The notes below the pieces were generated by a model that searched no databases, had not been told where the DNA came from, and was given only the letters and a program-made list of their open reading frames with translations. A stretch of 64,000 bases of DNA from Burkholderia sp. WP9. GTDB taxonomy: Bacteria; Pseudomonadota; Gammaproteobacteria; Burkholderiales; Burkholderiaceae. The position numbers and the translations under genes were made by a program. Positions 61,793 to 64,000 of the stretch are shown one piece after another. The DNA is taken from NCBI RefSeq assembly GCF_900104795.1, contig NZ_FNTG01000001.1, positions 4,092,001 to 4,156,000 on the forward strand. Direction: 5' to 3'. Within the stretch, counting starts at the first letter, position 1. Each line of letters starts with the position of its first letter.

Positions 61793-63201
61793 GCATGTTT
61801 TCGCTGCGTGAAGCCGCCGCGCTGATCCCGGGCGCGACCGTGCTCGGCGACGAGACGGTTGCGTTCGAACGCGTTTGTACCGACAGCCGCAGCGCCGGCC
61901 CCGGCGACCTGTTCGTCGCGATCAAGGGCGATCGTTTCGACGCGCACGACTTCCTGCCGGACGTCGCCGCGCGCAACGTGACGGCAGTTCTTGTCACGCG
62001 TACGCCGCAAGACTGGAATGTGCCGGCGCTCAAAGTCACCGACACGCGCGTGGGTCTCGGCGCGCTCGCGCGCGGTTGGCGCCGCCAGTTCAGCATGCCG
62101 CTCGTCGCGGTGACGGGCAGCAACGGCAAAACCACGGTCAAGGAAATGATCGCGTCGATCTTCGCCGCCGCGGTCGGTGCCGAAGCGCGACTTGCCACCG
62201 CGGGCAACTTCAACAACGACATCGGCTTGCCGCTCACGCTGTTCCGTCTGCACGCCGCGCATCAGCTGGCGGTGGTCGAACTCGGCATGAACCATCCGGG
62301 CGAAACCTCGGAGCTCGCGAAAATCGCCGAGCCGACGGTCGCGGTGGTGAACAACGCGCAGCGCGAGCATCAGGAATTCATGGCGACGGTGGAAGCCGTC
62401 GCGCTCGAACACGCGAGCGTGATTCACGCGTTGTCGCCGGAAGGCGTCGCGGTGTTCCCGGCGGACGACGCCTACGCGAGCATCTGGCGCGTGGCCGCAA
62501 CCGGCAACCGCATCATGGACTTCGCGCTGAATTCCGCCGAGCGCACGACTGAAGCCGCAGTGAAAGGCACGTTCGACGGCAACGTGTTGAGCATCAACAC
62601 GCCGGAAGGCCAAATCGAAGTCACGCTGCAAGTGCTCGGCAACCACAACGCGCACAACGCGCTGGCCGCAACGTCGGCCGCGTTGGCTGCGGGCGTTTCG
62701 CTCGACGCGATCAAGCGCGGTCTCGAATCGTTCGGCGCCGTGAAGGGCCGCCTGCAGGTGAAGCAAGCCGTCCTCGGCACGCTCGCCGGCGCGACCGTGA
62801 TCGACGACACCTACAACGCCAATCCCGATTCGATGCGCGCCGCGATCGACGTGCTCGCCTCCCGCGCCGCGCCGCGCGTGCTGGTGATGGGCGACATGGG
62901 CGAAGTCGGCGACAACGGTCCGGCGTTTCACCGCGAAATCGGCGCTTACGCCAAGGAACGCGGTATCGACGCGCTATACGCCATGGGCGACGCCTCGCGC
63001 GACGCCTGCACCGCGTATGGCGCGAGCGCGCATCACGTCGCCGATGTCGGCACGCTGGTCGCGCAATTGCAGCAGGCCGGTTTCGGTCCTGCCGCAACGC
63101 TTCTCGTGAAAGGCTCGCGCTTCATGCAGATGGAGCGCGTGGTGGACGCCGTAACGAGTCCACAACCCAACGCAGCGGGCAGTACGCCCGCGGCACATTG
63201 A
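61789..63201 (+). CDS. murF: UDP-MurNAc-pentapeptide synthetase MurF
   Basis: 470 aa Mur ligase. ATP loop GSNGKT at 110-115, ELGMNHPGE and DDTYNANPDSM characteristic of MurF. Attaches D-Ala-D-Ala to the tripeptide. mraY follows 17 bp later. Confidence 0.96.
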   Translation: MSMFSLREAAALIPGATVLGDETVAFERVCTDSRSAGPGDLFVAIKGDRFDAHDFLPDVAARNVTAVLVTRTPQDWNVPALKVTDTRVGLGALARGWRRQFSMPLVAVTGSNGKTTVKEMIASIFAAAVGAEARLATAGNFNNDIGLPLTLFRLHAAHQLAVVELGMNHPGETSELAKIAEPTVAVVNNAQREHQEFMATVEAVALEHASVIHALSPEGVAVFPADDAYASIWRVAATGNRIMDFALNSAERTTEAAVKGTFDGNVLSINTPEGQIEVTLQVLGNHNAHNALAATSAALAAGVSLDAIKRGLESFGAVKGRLQVKQAVLGTLAGATVIDDTYNANPDSMRAAIDVLASRAAPRVLVMGDMGEVGDNGPAFHREIGAYAKERGIDALYAMGDASRDACTAYGASAHHVADVGTLVAQLQQAGFGPAATLLVKGSRFMQMERVVDAVTSPQPNAAGSTPAAH

Positions 63202-63218
63202 AATAGAAGGACCGAAGC

Positions 63219-64000
63219 ATGCTACTGGCGCTGGCGCAATGGCTGCAGAATGACGCAAGCTTCTTGCGCGTGTTCAGTTATCTGACTTTCCGTGCGGTGA
63301 TGGCGACCATCACCGCGCTGCTGATCGGGCTCGTCTGCGGCCCGGCGGTGATTCGCAAGCTGACCGCCATGAAGGTCGGTCAGGCCGTTCGTAAAGACGG
63401 TCCGCAAACTCACCTCGTGAAATCCGGCACGCCGACCATGGGCGGTGTGCTGATTCTGCTCGGCATCGCCGTGGCCACGTTGCTGTGGGCCGACCTGACC
63501 AACCGCTTCATCTGGATCGTGATGCTGGTCACGTTCGGTTTCGGTGTGATCGGCTGGGTCGACGATTACCGCAAGGTGGTCTACAAGGATCCGCGCGGCA
63601 TGTCGTCGCGCGAAAAGTATTTCTGGCAGTCGATGATCGGTCTGTTCGCTGCCGTGTATCTCGCATTCAGTGTGTCCGAAGCGAGCAATGTGCGCGTGTT
63701 CGACCTGTTCATGGCATGGGTGAGGAGCGGCCTCTCGATGGGCCTGCCTCCCCACGCCGACCTGATGCTGCCGTTCGTCAAATCGATCAGCTATCCGCTC
63801 GGCGTGTGGGGCTTCATCGTGCTGACGTATCTGGTGATCGTTGGTGCGAGCAACGCGGTCAACCTCACCGACGGTCTCGACGGGCTCGTGATCATGCCCG
63901 TCGTGCTGGTCGGTGCGTCGCTCGGTGTGTTCGCGTATGTGATGGGCAGCTCGGTCTATTCGAAATACCTGCTGTTTCCGCATATCGCCGGTGCGGGCGA
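63219..64000 (+). CDS. mraY: Phospho-MurNAc-pentapeptide translocase MraY (3' end beyond window)
   Basis: First 260 residues of about 389; the window ends inside the gene. Starts [21 protein letters not shown]. Inner-membrane enzyme making lipid I. The catalytic aspartates are visible: Asp115-Asp116 in GWVDDYRKV and Asp218 in [19 protein letters not shown] is the first family signature. About seven membrane helices are within the part shown. Continues the dcw operon after murF. Confidence 0.95.
   Translation, partial: MLLALAQWLQNDASFLRVFSYLTFRAVMATITALLIGLVCGPAVIRKLTAMKVGQAVRKDGPQTHLVKSGTPTMGGVLILLGIAVATLLWADLTNRFIWIVMLVTFGFGVIGWVDDYRKVVYKDPRGMSSREKYFWQSMIGLFAAVYLAFSVSEASNVRVFDLFMAWVRSGLSMGLPPHADLMLPFVKSISYPLGVWGFIVLTYLVIVGASNAVNLTDGLDGLVIMPVVLVGASLGVFAYVMGSSVYSKYLLFPHIAGAG

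Overview
The window comes from a GC-rich betaproteobacterium of the Burkholderiaceae, most likely Paraburkholderia. This rests on the 16S sequence, the ITS with tRNA-Ile(GAU) and tRNA-Ala(UGC), the hemA-prfA-prmC-grxD-ubiX order, the betaproteobacterial PaaN type and the Burkholderia-style porin. It is almost entirely core chromosome. I see no insertion sequence, prophage, CRISPR array, toxin-antitoxin pair or defence island.

Layout. 1-7.5 kb: the end of an APC amino-acid permease, a DODA-type dioxygenase, then a minus-strand block running hemA, prfA, prmC, grxD, ubiX (tetrapyrrole synthesis, translation termination, Fe-S/thiol chemistry, prenyl-FMN), and an orphan OmpR-type regulator. 7.6-14.2 kb: a small membrane protein, an M24 aminopeptidase, a HAD hydrolase, a DUF748/AsmA-like protein, ettA and a small secreted protein. 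14.2-19.9 kb: ugpBAEC, the glycerol-3-phosphate ABC importer, with a divergent GDPD-like lipoprotein whose usual catalytic acids are missing. 20-27 kb: ychF, a UbiH-family hydroxylase, a DsbC-type protein, an M61 peptidase, azoR and ung. 27.3-33.7 kb: rpe, gph, trpE, trpG, trpD, trpC and a CYTH protein, all minus strand; between gph and trpE lies a 24-codon leader peptide with three Trp codons followed by a terminator hairpin, which looks like a classical attenuator. 34-35.8 kb: apaG, a 56-aa membrane protein and mltA. 35.9-42.6 kb: lower phenylacetate pathway genes (paaN, pcaF/paaJ, paaG, paaI, paaK) with paaF divergent across a palindromic operator-like site. 42.7-48.5 kb: a complete rRNA operon with promoter, boxA-like sites, RNase III stalks, 16S, tRNA-Ile, tRNA-Ala, 23S, 5S and terminator. 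48.6-55.3 kb: an M20 amidohydrolase, an orphan molybdopterin oxidoreductase, fadD and a porin. 55.6-64 kb: coq7, then the start of the dcw cluster (mraZ, rsmH, ftsL, ftsI, murE, murF, mraY cut by the window end).

The best leads for something not yet described are the trp leader/attenuator with its promoter apparently embedded in gph, the GDPD-like probable pseudoenzyme beside ugp, the response regulator with Glu in place of the phospho-acceptor Asp, the four-unit 10-bp MraZ-type operator over the mra promoter, and a possibly leaderless UbiH-family gene. No completely new multi-gene system was evident.
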